DNA from: Seison nebaliae
Taxonomy: Eukaryota; Rotifera; Pararotatoria; Seisonacea; Seisonidae
DNA: 64,000 nt
Direction: 5' to 3'
NCBI GenBank assembly: GCA_023231475.1
Contig: JALJEE010001801.1
Span: 62,001-126,000, forward strand
Made by a program: the position numbers and the translations under genes
In this document: piece after piece, positions 21,079-30,792 of the stretch
Numbering within the stretch: the first letter of the stretch is position 1
Layout: each line of letters starts with the position of its first letter
The notes under the pieces: generated by a model
What the model saw: the letters and a program-made list of their open reading frames with translations, nothing else
Databases searched by the model: none
What the model was told of the DNA's origin: nothing

Positions 21079-22878
21079 TTAAATTTTTTCTAATAACTCT
21101 TCCAATGAATTCATCTCTTTCGATTCCTCAACTTTCGTCGATCTCTTCTCGTGTCTTTGATGGAAAAGTTGTTTGGGACATTGTCCCAATTCCGCCACAT
21201 TGTTACAAAATCGTTTTTGTTGAATGTCTTGTGGAGATGAGTCGCTCATTAACTTATTTACATAATTTGCATAACAAGTTGGATAGAAGAGATTTCTGGA
21301 ATTGATTGCCTCATTGCCATTCTGTGCACAGCCGAAAATTAAGTCGATCCACATAGGCAATTTGTGAGAGATGAAATCGCTCTCGAGAGCTGCTCGATTA
21401 GTCTGAATGAAATGCTCTGGAGATTTCGCCCATTTTGGTAGGATAACATTGTCAATTTCACTCCCGTCACTTCTCTTTCCTATGATGATTTTATTATTTT
21501 TTTTGAGGAAATCACTTCGAGAATCATCGAAAAATTGTGGAATTAATTCTTTCACATCCGAATCATTATTCAAAACATTCCTCCAAGTCTCTTCGATTGA
21601 ATGGAAAATACGATCAGGTTGATCGAATCGTCCATCATGATAACAACGTGTCAATTGGGGACATTGTCGAAATAAATAAAATAAAACAATTCCAGGAGTA
21701 GAATAGAAACTGCCGTAGAAGAAACGTTCGTTGTCTTCTTGAATTTGTTCGAATCTGAGAAGATATCTCAAATATCGCTCGGGATTCAAAGCACCCACCG
21801 GTTTCGAGAGATCACGATAAATCGATTCGTCATCCATATTGAGATGTGATGACGTATAATCTTGAATTATCCATGGCATTACCGGATATTGAGTGAGATC
21901 ATTGAATGATCGACCCGACTCATGATTGAGAATGAGAAGATAATTATAATTATCTAATTGTCCATTAAGCCAAGAATTTTTTGCTTCCTCCAAATTCTCA
22001 TATTTAAATAGATTATTCTGTTGACCAGCTAACCGTCTCAACGGTCGATTGAAAGTAATCCGATTTTTCAACGATCGATAAATTGAGAGTGAATCCCATT
22101 TATCACGATACGACGTCGAACTGAATCGAATGAGAACTGAATTAATTTCATTCGATTTGTTCATGTGGAAAATTTCGATAGCGACTGACATGAAATTGAA
22201 AAGATGGTCATATACTCCGACAATGCGATCGAGATCGATTACGTCGAAATTGTGCGTGTTCGCTTCTTCGAGACGTTGTAGATAAATGTTCTCCGTCGTC
22301 TGAATGAAACGGATCGGTTCGATAGTTAACGGTTCTATAAGATATGAGATGATATTATATTCCATCCGTTCATTTAACGGATCATGAAGACAAGATGATT
22401 GGAAATGAAATAAACCGAGACGACTCTCCACCAACGTCTCTCGCATCTGTTCCACTTCCAACTCTTTCGGTAATGTCGTCGCTTTATGGAATTGTTGGAC
22501 GAGTTGGAAAATCAATTGATCCGTCGTGTACATTAAACGGAAAATGTGAGTTTGTTGAGAGTTGACGATGTGAAAAGGACGAATCATTGTGTCATTTTCA
22601 TCGTATCGACATTTTCCACATCTCACACGAATCAATTTATCTTCCACTTGACATTCCATGTCGTCGATATCGACATAAGAAATTCGAATGAGTTTCATCG
22701 ATCGATCTTCACTCTCGAAAATGAGGGACTTGGAACAGATTCTTAATTTGCCCTTACAATCCTCATAGTCCAATTCGTCGATCAATCTATCCTCACTAAT
22801 GATGTGGTTGACGGAAACGACGTCCAATGACACCTCACCAGGATCCAAATAAATTAAACCGAATCGTTTCCGTTTCAT
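21079..22878 (-). CDS. NSMAF: FAN/NSMAF-type BEACH protein lacking WD40 repeats
   Basis: 599 aa, single exon. The N-terminal region (RFGLIYLDPGE, KLRICSKSLIFE) matches the GRAM-like start of animal FAN. A PH-BEACH region and a BEACH domain follow (NDLTQYPVMPWIIQDY, YRDLSKPVGALNPERY, VKELIPQFF, LPMWIDLIFGCAQNG, LGQCPKQLF). FAN couples the TNF receptor to neutral sphingomyelinase in vertebrates. Human FAN is 917 aa and ends in WD40 repeats. Here the protein stops about 30 residues after the BEACH domain, and the next 1.3 kb shows no WD40 exon. The frame itself is intact over the whole BEACH domain, so simple pseudogene decay is not apparent. Confidence 0.85.
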   Translation of the reverse strand: MKRKRFGLIYLDPGEVSLDVVSVNHIISEDRLIDELDYEDCKGKLRICSKSLIFESEDRSMKLIRISYVDIDDMECQVEDKLIRVRCGKCRYDENDTMIRPFHIVNSQQTHIFRLMYTTDQLIFQLVQQFHKATTLPKELEVEQMRETLVESRLGLFHFQSSCLHDPLNERMEYNIISYLIEPLTIEPIRFIQTTENIYLQRLEEANTHNFDVIDLDRIVGVYDHLFNFMSVAIEIFHMNKSNEINSVLIRFSSTSYRDKWDSLSIYRSLKNRITFNRPLRRLAGQQNNLFKYENLEEAKNSWLNGQLDNYNYLLILNHESGRSFNDLTQYPVMPWIIQDYTSSHLNMDDESIYRDLSKPVGALNPERYLRYLLRFEQIQEDNERFFYGSFYSTPGIVLFYLFRQCPQLTRCYHDGRFDQPDRIFHSIEETWRNVLNNDSDVKELIPQFFDDSRSDFLKKNNKIIIGKRSDGSEIDNVILPKWAKSPEHFIQTNRAALESDFISHKLPMWIDLIFGCAQNGNEAINSRNLFYPTCYANYVNKLMSDSSPQDIQQKRFCNNVAELGQCPKQLFHQRHEKRSTKVEESKEMNSLEELLEKI

Positions 22879-23716
22879 TATTTACAGTTCATCCTCTCAT
22901 TTGCCAACATTTCCCATTCTCACTCATTCTCTCACTTACAACACACTTCACTACTCAATCCCCAAATTTCCTTTTCAAATTTTTAGTTTTTCTAACGAGA
23001 GACATATCAGCCCCAAAATCACTTTATGAATATTCATGACATAATAATTCTTATTTTTTCTTATCTTTTCTTTTATTTAACTTAATTCCTAATTTGGGAA
23101 TTTTCAATAAATTAAAATAACGAAAATATAATTAATATTGGAGATAATGTAAGATAATCCTCGTAAGATTTATATGTAGAAAGAGTATCCGAATCTTCAA
23201 AATTCAATAATATCTTCATATAAAAGATTGAATCTCTTAAATGATGATGGGAAAGTATAAAATCATAATAATTAAACAAATAACTGATGGGAATACATTG
23301 TACATATCAGGATATTAAAAAAACAGTAATTTTTCCTTAACTAAAGTGCAGAAGGAGGAAAAGCGGTAACACAAAATCTCAAGAGAATTCACGAGAACAA
23401 CCAAATAGATTTAAGTACATTCAATAAATTTGAAAGAAAATTACGTAACAATGTTTTTTCTTTTAGAGAAAGTTAATTATAACCTGCACAAATGAAAATA
23501 GATGTATAGTTGCTTGAAATATTCTAGCTAAATATGTTTGGAAGAATCGAGACGAGAATAATCATTACAAAGAGAGAATGGGTGAAAAAAGCTTTCAAAT
23601 TGGTCTCATATCAATCTTCCAATATTACACATCGAATTTGAATTAACAAAGCAATTTATAAAGACTTTGGGACAAGGAAATGGATGTTTCATCATTTGGA
23701 AATGGCATTCTATAAT
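22879..23716. other. Intergenic, upstream of FAN
   Basis: AT-rich. No coding exon, tRNA or other RNA gene recognised. It presumably contains the FAN promoter. Confidence 0.5.
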
Positions 23717-24297
23717 TTTTAGTATTAGGTATTTTTTAGGTATTAGGTATTAGGTATTAGGTACTAGGTATTAATACTCAATTACTGTAATATTTTAGTT
23801 TGTTTATAACAAGTTATTTTTTAGGTATTAGGTATTAGGTATTAGTACTCAATTACTATAACAATTTAGTTTGTTTATAACAAGTTATTTTCAAGATATT
23901 AAGTATTAGGTATTAGTACTCAATTACTGTAATATTTTAGTTTGTTTATAGCAACTTATTTTTTAGGTATTAGGTATTAGGTATTAGGTATTAGGTACTA
24001 GGTACTAGGTATTAGTACTCAATTACTGTAATATTTTAGTTTGTTTATAACAAGTTATTTTTAGGTATTAGGTACTAGGTATTAGTACTCAATTACTGTA
24101 ATATTTTCGTTTGTTTATAGCAAGTTATTTTTTAGGTATTAGGTATTAGGTATTAAGTACTAGGTATTAGTACTCAATTACTGTAATATTTTAGTATGTT
24201 TATAACAAGTTATTTTTAGGTTTTAGGTATTAGGTACTAGGTATTAGTACTCAATTACTGTAATATTTTCGTTTGTTTATAACAAGTTATTATAGAA
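23717..24297 (+). repeat. Composite minisatellite: TTAGGTA heptamers alternating with a conserved core of about 47 bp
   Basis: Seven copies of a core beginning TACTCAATTACTGTAATATT and ending near AACAAGTTATTTTT start at about 23774, 23846, 23918, 24016, 24078, 24170 and 24249. Between cores lie two to seven heptamers of the form TTAGGTA, some mutated to CTAGGTA or TTAAGTA. The overall period varies (about 62-98 bp) because the heptamer number varies. It lies between the FAN and TFIIF alpha genes. Confidence 0.95.
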
Positions 24298-24530
24298 TAG
24301 AATAGTTAGATATATAACAAGACTTGAAAAAAATGTATGAAATGTTGGAAAATTTAATTGGATGACAAGGAAACTTCCTAAAAGTTGATTGAGAACGATG
24401 AATTGATTCATTTAGTGAATGAGACAAATATTATATGAAGATATTGGTAAATGAAATAAATAAATAAAACATTTCAATCGACGATGAATTGTCAAAAAGA
24501 AATTTTAAATATGAGATTGTGAAGGAATTG

Positions 24531-25715
24531 TCATTTCGATTCAGATTCACTCGATTCGGGTGGAGGTGTTTCATTTTCCTCTTCACTTTCAGGTTCGGCA
24601 TCCGCCTCCTCCTCACTATCCACGTCACTCAATTTCGTGTCAATCTCTTCGTCAATTCCTTTCTCAGCGATAACATCATCTTCATCGTCCGATGACATAT
24701 CAGACGAAGAGACTTCGTCATCTGAATAATCTTGTTCCAATTCGTCATTCCGATCATAATCATCTTCATCTGAGAATTGATGATGTTGACTAGCTCTTCT
24801 TTTCGTCGCATGTTGTTTCTTCTGTCGAATTTTCCTTTTTCTTTTCGTTATCGATTTTCGAGTTGATGTTTTTTTCTTGAGATCGTCGTCGTCTTCATCT
24901 TCGTCATCATCGAATTGTCTCTTTCGATTCTTTTCTGTTTGAGTTGACGACGGGTCGTTCATATCGACACCGGCACAAATTTCAAATTCATTCTCATCAT
25001 CCACCCATTCCTCCATGTCACAAACGGTCAAACTACTGCTCTTGTTGGCGGATTTGAGAACGGAATTATTGTGGAGATTCGTTTCGTTATCGTCTTGTTT
25101 CTTTTTCTTTACCGTCGAATAATTGACAGGAAGTGACTTCTTTTCGATTTCTTCTGCTTCTTCCATCGTAAACGTTTCGAAACGATCGAATGCTGTGAAT
25201 TGGTACGTCTCCTCGATGGGATGAACGGTATAAGAATTCTCATTTTTGATGAAGGCGAAATATTTCGGAGGATTTGTCGATTGAGCATCTCGTTGTCCTC
25301 GAAATCGAAGTTTTTTCGAACTCTCATTAAAGAGAACGAGTGCTTGTTGATTATATTCACCTCTCAAACGTTTCAATTCGAAATTAGAAATAGTCGGATC
25401 TTCTTTCATCGATTTCTCCCGATTGAAATCTTTCCATCGATTATACATGTTTTCTGGTAACGTCATCGTGTTACCCTTCCATGAAGTCAAATTCGAATCA
25501 GTATCATTAATGGAATTGTGGAATTTGTATTGACGGAACATGGCAGCCGTGTCTCCTTTAATGAAATTCACTTGCTCCTCCATCTGAGACGTCTCTCCAA
25601 ATAATTTAGGTGCTGATAAGAAATCCGAATTTCCTCCCATCGAATTCGACGGATAATCATTCGGAGACGCGTTTAATCCATTACCCACAAATTTATTCTG
25701 CATTTTTCGATTCAT
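24531..25715 (-). CDS. GTF2F1: TFIIF alpha subunit (RAP74), C-terminal winged helix not found
   Basis: 394 aa from the first ATG at 25715 (the frame extends a few codons upstream from a TTG). The RAP74 N-terminal dimerisation domain is recognisable: KYFAFIKNENSYTVHPIEE, then YQFTAFDRF and TMEEAEEIEKK, matching the family block that ends in LTAEEAEEE. A preceding FNREKSMKEDP/FELKRLRGEY segment also fits. The rest is a Lys-rich patch and a long acidic Ser/Glu/Asp tail ending SESESK. The family's C-terminal winged-helix domain is absent. With TFIIF beta this protein helps RNA polymerase II initiate and elongate. Confidence 0.8.
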   Translation of the reverse strand: MNRKMQNKFVGNGLNASPNDYPSNSMGGNSDFLSAPKLFGETSQMEEQVNFIKGDTAAMFRQYKFHNSINDTDSNLTSWKGNTMTLPENMYNRWKDFNREKSMKEDPTISNFELKRLRGEYNQQALVLFNESSKKLRFRGQRDAQSTNPPKYFAFIKNENSYTVHPIEETYQFTAFDRFETFTMEEAEEIEKKSLPVNYSTVKKKKQDDNETNLHNNSVLKSANKSSSLTVCDMEEWVDDENEFEICAGVDMNDPSSTQTEKNRKRQFDDDEDEDDDDLKKKTSTRKSITKRKRKIRQKKQHATKRRASQHHQFSDEDDYDRNDELEQDYSDDEVSSSDMSSDDEDDVIAEKGIDEEIDTKLSDVDSEEEADAEPESEEENETPPPESSESESK

Positions 25716-26379
25716 TATCCTCAATCGATTTATTTCATCAAAACCTAATTTTTGAATTGGTCGAAATGTCGAAAATTTTGATTAGATTAAAAAATTCCGT
25801 TTTATTTCCCCTCTCCTTCCCAATTATCAATTCAAAACATGAATTTATTAGGGAAAGAAAAAATCCCGCTCCTAACGGTGTTAATTTCCATTTTTTTCTT
25901 CTGCCACTTATGTTTTTTCTAACCAATTCTAATTTGTCATTTTTTTCATCTATTATTGTTCCGATTAAATTTTGACAATTCACAAAATGCATTGCCATTT
26001 TTCATTCACAGACATTTTTATTTTATGTTTAAAAATTTTGTGGGAAATAAAAATTTACCCATAAAATGTATTAGACTTTTTTTTTGCGTGAGTTTAAAAT
26101 TTTCCGTTTAATTGATCGATTAAGGCAATTCGTCCGATTGAATGACATTTATTTTTATCGAGTTATTTGTAAAGGAAATTTTCCATATATCTAAATTAAG
26201 AAGGATTTAAATTTAATTCATAATTGTTGAATGAGATAAATCTCAAAAGGATGGCAAATGTTTAACGGAAGAGTTTGTGTTCATTATAAGTGGAATGTAT
26301 ATTGGTGAGAAGTGAGAGAATAGTTTATAATAAATAAAATGTTTAGATAAGAGAATGACATTGAAACAATAAATTTCAT
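25716..26379. other. Intergenic, between GTF2F1 and the DUF229 gene
   Basis: 664 bp, AT-rich, with no supported coding sequence. Short open frames near 25738-25998 on both strands have no recognisable features. Confidence 0.5.
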
Positions 26380-29217
26380 TTAAAACTTTTTACAATAACA
26401 AATTCTAGCAAATACTTTCTCCGAGAGACAATCGGCTTGACTGCCATAACTGTCTAATCGACTCAAAGAATTTTGTTCAAATTTAAATTTGCCATTTTCT
26501 TTCAGAATTGTCATTTCAAATATAGCTATGTATTGTTGTGTCACCGGTGTGAGTTTAAGTTTCATTTGATAGAAAGTGGTCAATCCGTCTTTGTTGACGA
26601 ATGTGTATTCTTTCTTTTTCAATTGGTCAGCAGTTGTGTGATTGAGTAATGAGGAGGTAGGTGTGAGAATAGTCATTTCGACAATCTCCTCCAATTTCCA
26701 CATGGAACATTTCTCTTTGAGAATGACATGTTGTGATATGAATCCATTGAAACTGGAAAGTGCTGCCTTGGCAATAAGTGACTGATTCGCTTTAGGCACC
26801 GTCCTCCAATTCATGCAATTACACCAATGAGGTGTAATACCACTTTGTTGACATTTGCGATAAAGTGTAATATATTTGTTGGAGAAAGACGGAATGAAAG
26901 AGAAGGCACGATTACTTGTCTCCAAATCGATTAATTTATTCAAATAAAGTAAATCTTTCGATCGATTAAATTGACTCGCATCGACGAAAGAGAGAATTTT
27001 GTTCGAATTCACATGTAAATTATGATAAGCATTTGTGGCATTCGCTATCACATTCAACAAATGATAATGATCGAACGCCGTTATTAGACGTTGACGATAA
27101 AGAGAAAAAATCACTCTCAATCGACTTGATGAAGTTACGACAAAAAAACCAGGATTTCTCTCCTCCTGTTTTCCGATGACGGTTCGTCGATATTCCGTGT
27201 ATCTGGCACCATGATCACTCTGAATGATGAGAAAAGTTCCGTTGAGATTCGTCTCGTTCATTCTCTTCAAGAATTCCAACAGATGATGATCGTGCGGTTT
27301 TATCGACCCGATGCGACCAGTATGTGTCTCGGCTGTATGACCGATGGCCATATAAGGCGTACTTGAATTCGTATAGAGTTGATGTGTTTCATAGAAATTC
27401 TCCAACCAAATATTAAAGAGAGTCTTTCTGCCCATACATCGATGTTGACCGAGACGGGCTGGAGAAGAGAGATAGAGCATTCTCGAATAGTAGTCGGACG
27501 GTTTCGTACTGAAACCTTTCATCCTGGCATTGAACGTCGCAATATAAGCGTTATCTTCATTGAAGGAAGTGATGAAATTGGATTTGTGGAAACGGTGGAA
27601 AATCGTCTCATAAAATTTATCGACATATTCACGACGGAATAAGAGAGTGGCAGGAAAAGTTCGATCCTCCATCATCCGACCGACCACTAATGGGACGATA
27701 TAGGCCGTAGTCCCATCACCCAAAATATTCGCCCACTCCAAATCGATCATGTTCAATCGATTCAAATATTCCATTGAGCGAGGTGCATTCCGATAGAAGT
27801 CGATTCGGGAAACGGAATCGATAATCAGATTCATAATATTAAACGGTTTTCCTGTCAGTTCATGAATGAACAATGTCTCATAATAAAATTTAGGTAATTT
27901 GAAAATACTCATTTTTATAGGTGATTGATTGGTGACATAACGATAGAGATAATCTTGAAGAAATCCCACATTCTCACCAGTCCAAGTAGGAAAACATTTG
28001 ACTTTCAATAATTCGATATCGTCATTCAAATTTGATGAATCGTAAAATTTCGTTTTGTCTTTGAAGAGTTGGACGACGAACATTTTCATTTTTTTCTCTT
28101 TCGTCTTATGTGATTTGGGTAAACGAAATAATTTGAAATAATCAACGAGAATTTTCTTAATTAACTTTTTCGTCGTCGCCGCTTCCATCAGACAATCGAT
28201 TCTAGGACTAAAATATAAAGTCATCGCCTCATTCATCGATTGCACTCGATCGATGATGACCGATTGTTTCTTATTGTTAGTAAATGGCGATTTTGTATCG
28301 CGTTTGATTAAATGTTGAAATTGTTGAATATATTTATGTTTGCCGTTGATTTGGCAGATTATTTTGGAGAAATCAGTTTTTATTTCGATATTTACCGTTT
28401 CTTTCGTCAAGCTCTCATAATGATGTTGATAGAGTGGATGTTGAGAGAAAGATTGATGATGACGAAAATATTCTTTGATTATCATTGTGATGATATGGAC
28501 GTCCTCGTCCATACGTTTCTCTTTATTCGTATTATCAGTGGAATAAACAATTCCATAAGTGGCACAATTCAAATTTAGTTGAATTGATTTGAAGAATTTG
28601 GTGAGTGAAGTACCATCGGATAGGAAAGTTTTGATGAAATCCACAAAATGTAGATGGAAATGACGGAGGAAAATCAATATGGGAATATGACCATTTATCG
28701 GTAGTTTGAGAAAACGACGATAATTCTCTTGAAATTTTGTAATGAGTAATGGTTCGGAGAGGACGAGTAACTGATTGACGAGTTTCGTTCGACCAAATTT
28801 GTCTTTAAGTCGTCGCTTGACTGGCTGAACGATGGGAAGTGAATAATTAGGGAAATTCTCGCCCATGATGGAAATGAGTTGAAAATGATGATGGTTATGA
28901 TCTCGATAATAGTCGAACCATTCGTTCGTATTGTTTGTACAATGATTGTCCATTTCTTCTCCTTTCGGATGTTTGACATTCTTGTAAAATGTTGAGCCTA
29001 CTATGAATTTGGGATAGTTGCAACGACCGTCGGTGATGTTAGGCTGGAAGAGTAGAGGATATTCGTCGATCGACGTCGATTCGTGGGGAGAGTGGGCGAA
29101 GTAACTTTGTAAGTATTTTGGGAAAGTGTGCGAATTGAATAGATAGACATTGGTGATAGCGATGAGGAATATGTAGAGACCAGTCAGATAGAGGAGTACA
29201 CGTAGATAAAATTTCAT
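26380..29217 (-). CDS. DUF229 (sulfatase/alkaline-phosphatase-like) type II membrane protein
   Basis: 945 aa, single exon. The N-terminal anchor (YLRVLLYLTGLYIFLIAI) places the rest in the lumen or outside the cell. The DUF229 core is clear: metal-binding Asp466 in LIIDSVSRIDF, a likely Thr nucleophile near residue 503 in ILGDGTTAYIVPL, and Asp668/His669 in IIQSDHGARYTEYR. MAIGHTAETHTG also belongs to the fold. The C-terminal part is Cys-containing (HWCNCMNWR). DUF229 proteins are widespread in nematodes and arthropods and have the alkaline-phosphatase superfamily fold; their substrate is not known. The catalytic motifs look intact. Confidence 0.9.
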   Translation of the reverse strand: MKFYLRVLLYLTGLYIFLIAITNVYLFNSHTFPKYLQSYFAHSPHESTSIDEYPLLFQPNITDGRCNYPKFIVGSTFYKNVKHPKGEEMDNHCTNNTNEWFDYYRDHNHHHFQLISIMGENFPNYSLPIVQPVKRRLKDKFGRTKLVNQLLVLSEPLLITKFQENYRRFLKLPINGHIPILIFLRHFHLHFVDFIKTFLSDGTSLTKFFKSIQLNLNCATYGIVYSTDNTNKEKRMDEDVHIITMIIKEYFRHHQSFSQHPLYQHHYESLTKETVNIEIKTDFSKIICQINGKHKYIQQFQHLIKRDTKSPFTNNKKQSVIIDRVQSMNEAMTLYFSPRIDCLMEAATTKKLIKKILVDYFKLFRLPKSHKTKEKKMKMFVVQLFKDKTKFYDSSNLNDDIELLKVKCFPTWTGENVGFLQDYLYRYVTNQSPIKMSIFKLPKFYYETLFIHELTGKPFNIMNLIIDSVSRIDFYRNAPRSMEYLNRLNMIDLEWANILGDGTTAYIVPLVVGRMMEDRTFPATLLFRREYVDKFYETIFHRFHKSNFITSFNEDNAYIATFNARMKGFSTKPSDYYSRMLYLSSPARLGQHRCMGRKTLFNIWLENFYETHQLYTNSSTPYMAIGHTAETHTGRIGSIKPHDHHLLEFLKRMNETNLNGTFLIIQSDHGARYTEYRRTVIGKQEERNPGFFVVTSSSRLRVIFSLYRQRLITAFDHYHLLNVIANATNAYHNLHVNSNKILSFVDASQFNRSKDLLYLNKLIDLETSNRAFSFIPSFSNKYITLYRKCQQSGITPHWCNCMNWRTVPKANQSLIAKAALSSFNGFISQHVILKEKCSMWKLEEIVEMTILTPTSSLLNHTTADQLKKKEYTFVNKDGLTTFYQMKLKLTPVTQQYIAIFEMTILKENGKFKFEQNSLSRLDSYGSQADCLSEKVFARICYCKKF

Positions 29218-29699
29218 TCCTATTCCAATCTCATAGGAGAGAAGGACTTATCGAATGGCGTTTGGTAGAAAGTGCGCCACAGCACTTCCGTCTAATCGTT
29301 AAAAAAAAAAGAAATAGTGGGAGGGAGAATGAGGAATTATTCCTACAAAGGTTTTATGATGGAAAATTTAAAAAAAGAAGAAACAAAAAAAGGAAAATTA
29401 TTCACTTCATTTCTCATTCACTCAACTACCCCTATCTATATAACCGTTCTTTGCCATTACCTTCCATATGAATTCCTGATGAAAACAATAAGAAAATGAT
29501 TGTTCGCATAAAACTCAACATCTCCGACAATCAAAATAAGAAAATTACTTGTTCCACATAATAACATCATTTTTATCGTTCTGCTAAACAAACACGAAGT
29601 AGTATGGGGGACAGAACGATCATTTCTAATTACAACAGTCATCACAACGATGGACTGTCCATCTATCAATCCTTCCATTAACAGACAACTATTCTACTG

Positions 29700-29850
29700 T
29701 CAAATCAAGTCATTAACGAATTGTCCGTCGACAAACTACATCACTAGTGAATTGTCCCCTCACAAAATTCCTCCACTGACGAGTTGTACATGAATCAGTC
29801 AGTGCAGTGACGAATTGTCCGTATTAACTTATCCGAAGTTGTCCCCAATC
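29700..29850 (+). repeat. Decayed relative of the 34.4-35.5 kb fold-back element
   Basis: The motif GTGACGAATTGTCC and variants (ACGAATTGTCCGT, GTGAATTGTCCCC, GACGAGTTGTAC) recur four times in 150 bp. They match GGTGGCGAACTGTCC in the right arm of the intact element at about 60-80 percent by eye. Confidence 0.45.
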
Positions 29851-30621
29851 CAAATATCAGACGTTGTTGAATTAAAAGCAAATTAATTAATTTTTCATTT
29901 GTCGAACAAAGTGGAATGATTGAATATTAAAAGGAGATTATTCCGACGAGTAGAGAACATCGTTAGCATGGGGAAAAGAAAAGCCAAAAATAGTAATAGA
30001 TAATGGGAACAGTTGCGCATAATTTTTTTTTAATAATTTCTTCAAACTATTTTCGTTCTCTATCGTTCACTGTGGTTATACGAATGGCTTGTATGGGGCC
30101 TCCTAACACATTCCTTCTCTTACCATATCATAAAATTAACACACAATTTACCTTACCAAAACTCGTACAAAATAATAGACATAAATGTTGAAATCAATAA
30201 CTTTATTTACTTACTTAAAATTCTCCTATTTTCCCCCAATACACTCAATCGATCGAAGAAATTCTATTGGGAACAAACACTATTGTATGAATGAATGAAT
30301 GTGTATGGTGAGAATGTGGTTTTTAAATTACGTAATTCACTTCTCTCAATTGAGTTGTAGAATTGAATTGAATGAATGAATGAAGGATATGATTGAATGA
30401 TGTTTAGAGTGAAATGTCTGTTATTGATGATTAATGGTCAGTGATGAATTATCATCACAAATTATTCATTCAGACGACTCTAACGGACGACTATAAATAA
30501 TAGTGTTAAATGAACGAGATAATTTCCCCTTGAAGTATATAATATATACTATAATATAGTATATACATAGTAGTATTAGTATAGTAACTATATATATTGG
30601 GATAAAAATGAAATACAATAA

Positions 30622-30792
30622 TATGTTCCTGCCACCTCTCCATTGCCAGCATTAGATATTGGACAAGGACAATTATCGTTAGAAATGATAGATTTCATGC
30701 AGCTATTCCGACTGGCATTAAAACATGCAAAACACGAACGGAGAAACATGATTCTCTCTCTCACCATCATCAATCGTCAGTTTTACCTCTGA
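30622..30792 (+). CDS. Possible coding exon, unidentified
   Basis: A less AT-rich island in a gene-poor region is open in one plus-strand frame up to TGA at 30790. It reads LPALDIGQGQLSLEMIDFMQ and continues with a basic, balanced composition. Two AG dinucleotides (GCCAG, CATTAG) could be acceptors. There is no family match and no clear partner exon. The minus strand is also open here, so chance is possible. Confidence 0.15.
   Translation, partial: YVPATSPLPALDIGQGQLSLEMIDFMQLFRLALKHAKHERRNMILSLTIINRQFYL

Noticed and set aside
23717-24297. CRISPR-like array
   Set aside because: Repeats alternate with variable numbers of the same heptamer, not unique spacers, and the context is a eukaryotic genome.
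24531-25715. PAF1 or LEO1 identity for the acidic-tailed protein
   Set aside because: The acidic tail is common to all three, but the N-terminal blocks match RAP74 (TAEEAEE-type motif) and not PAF1 or LEO1.
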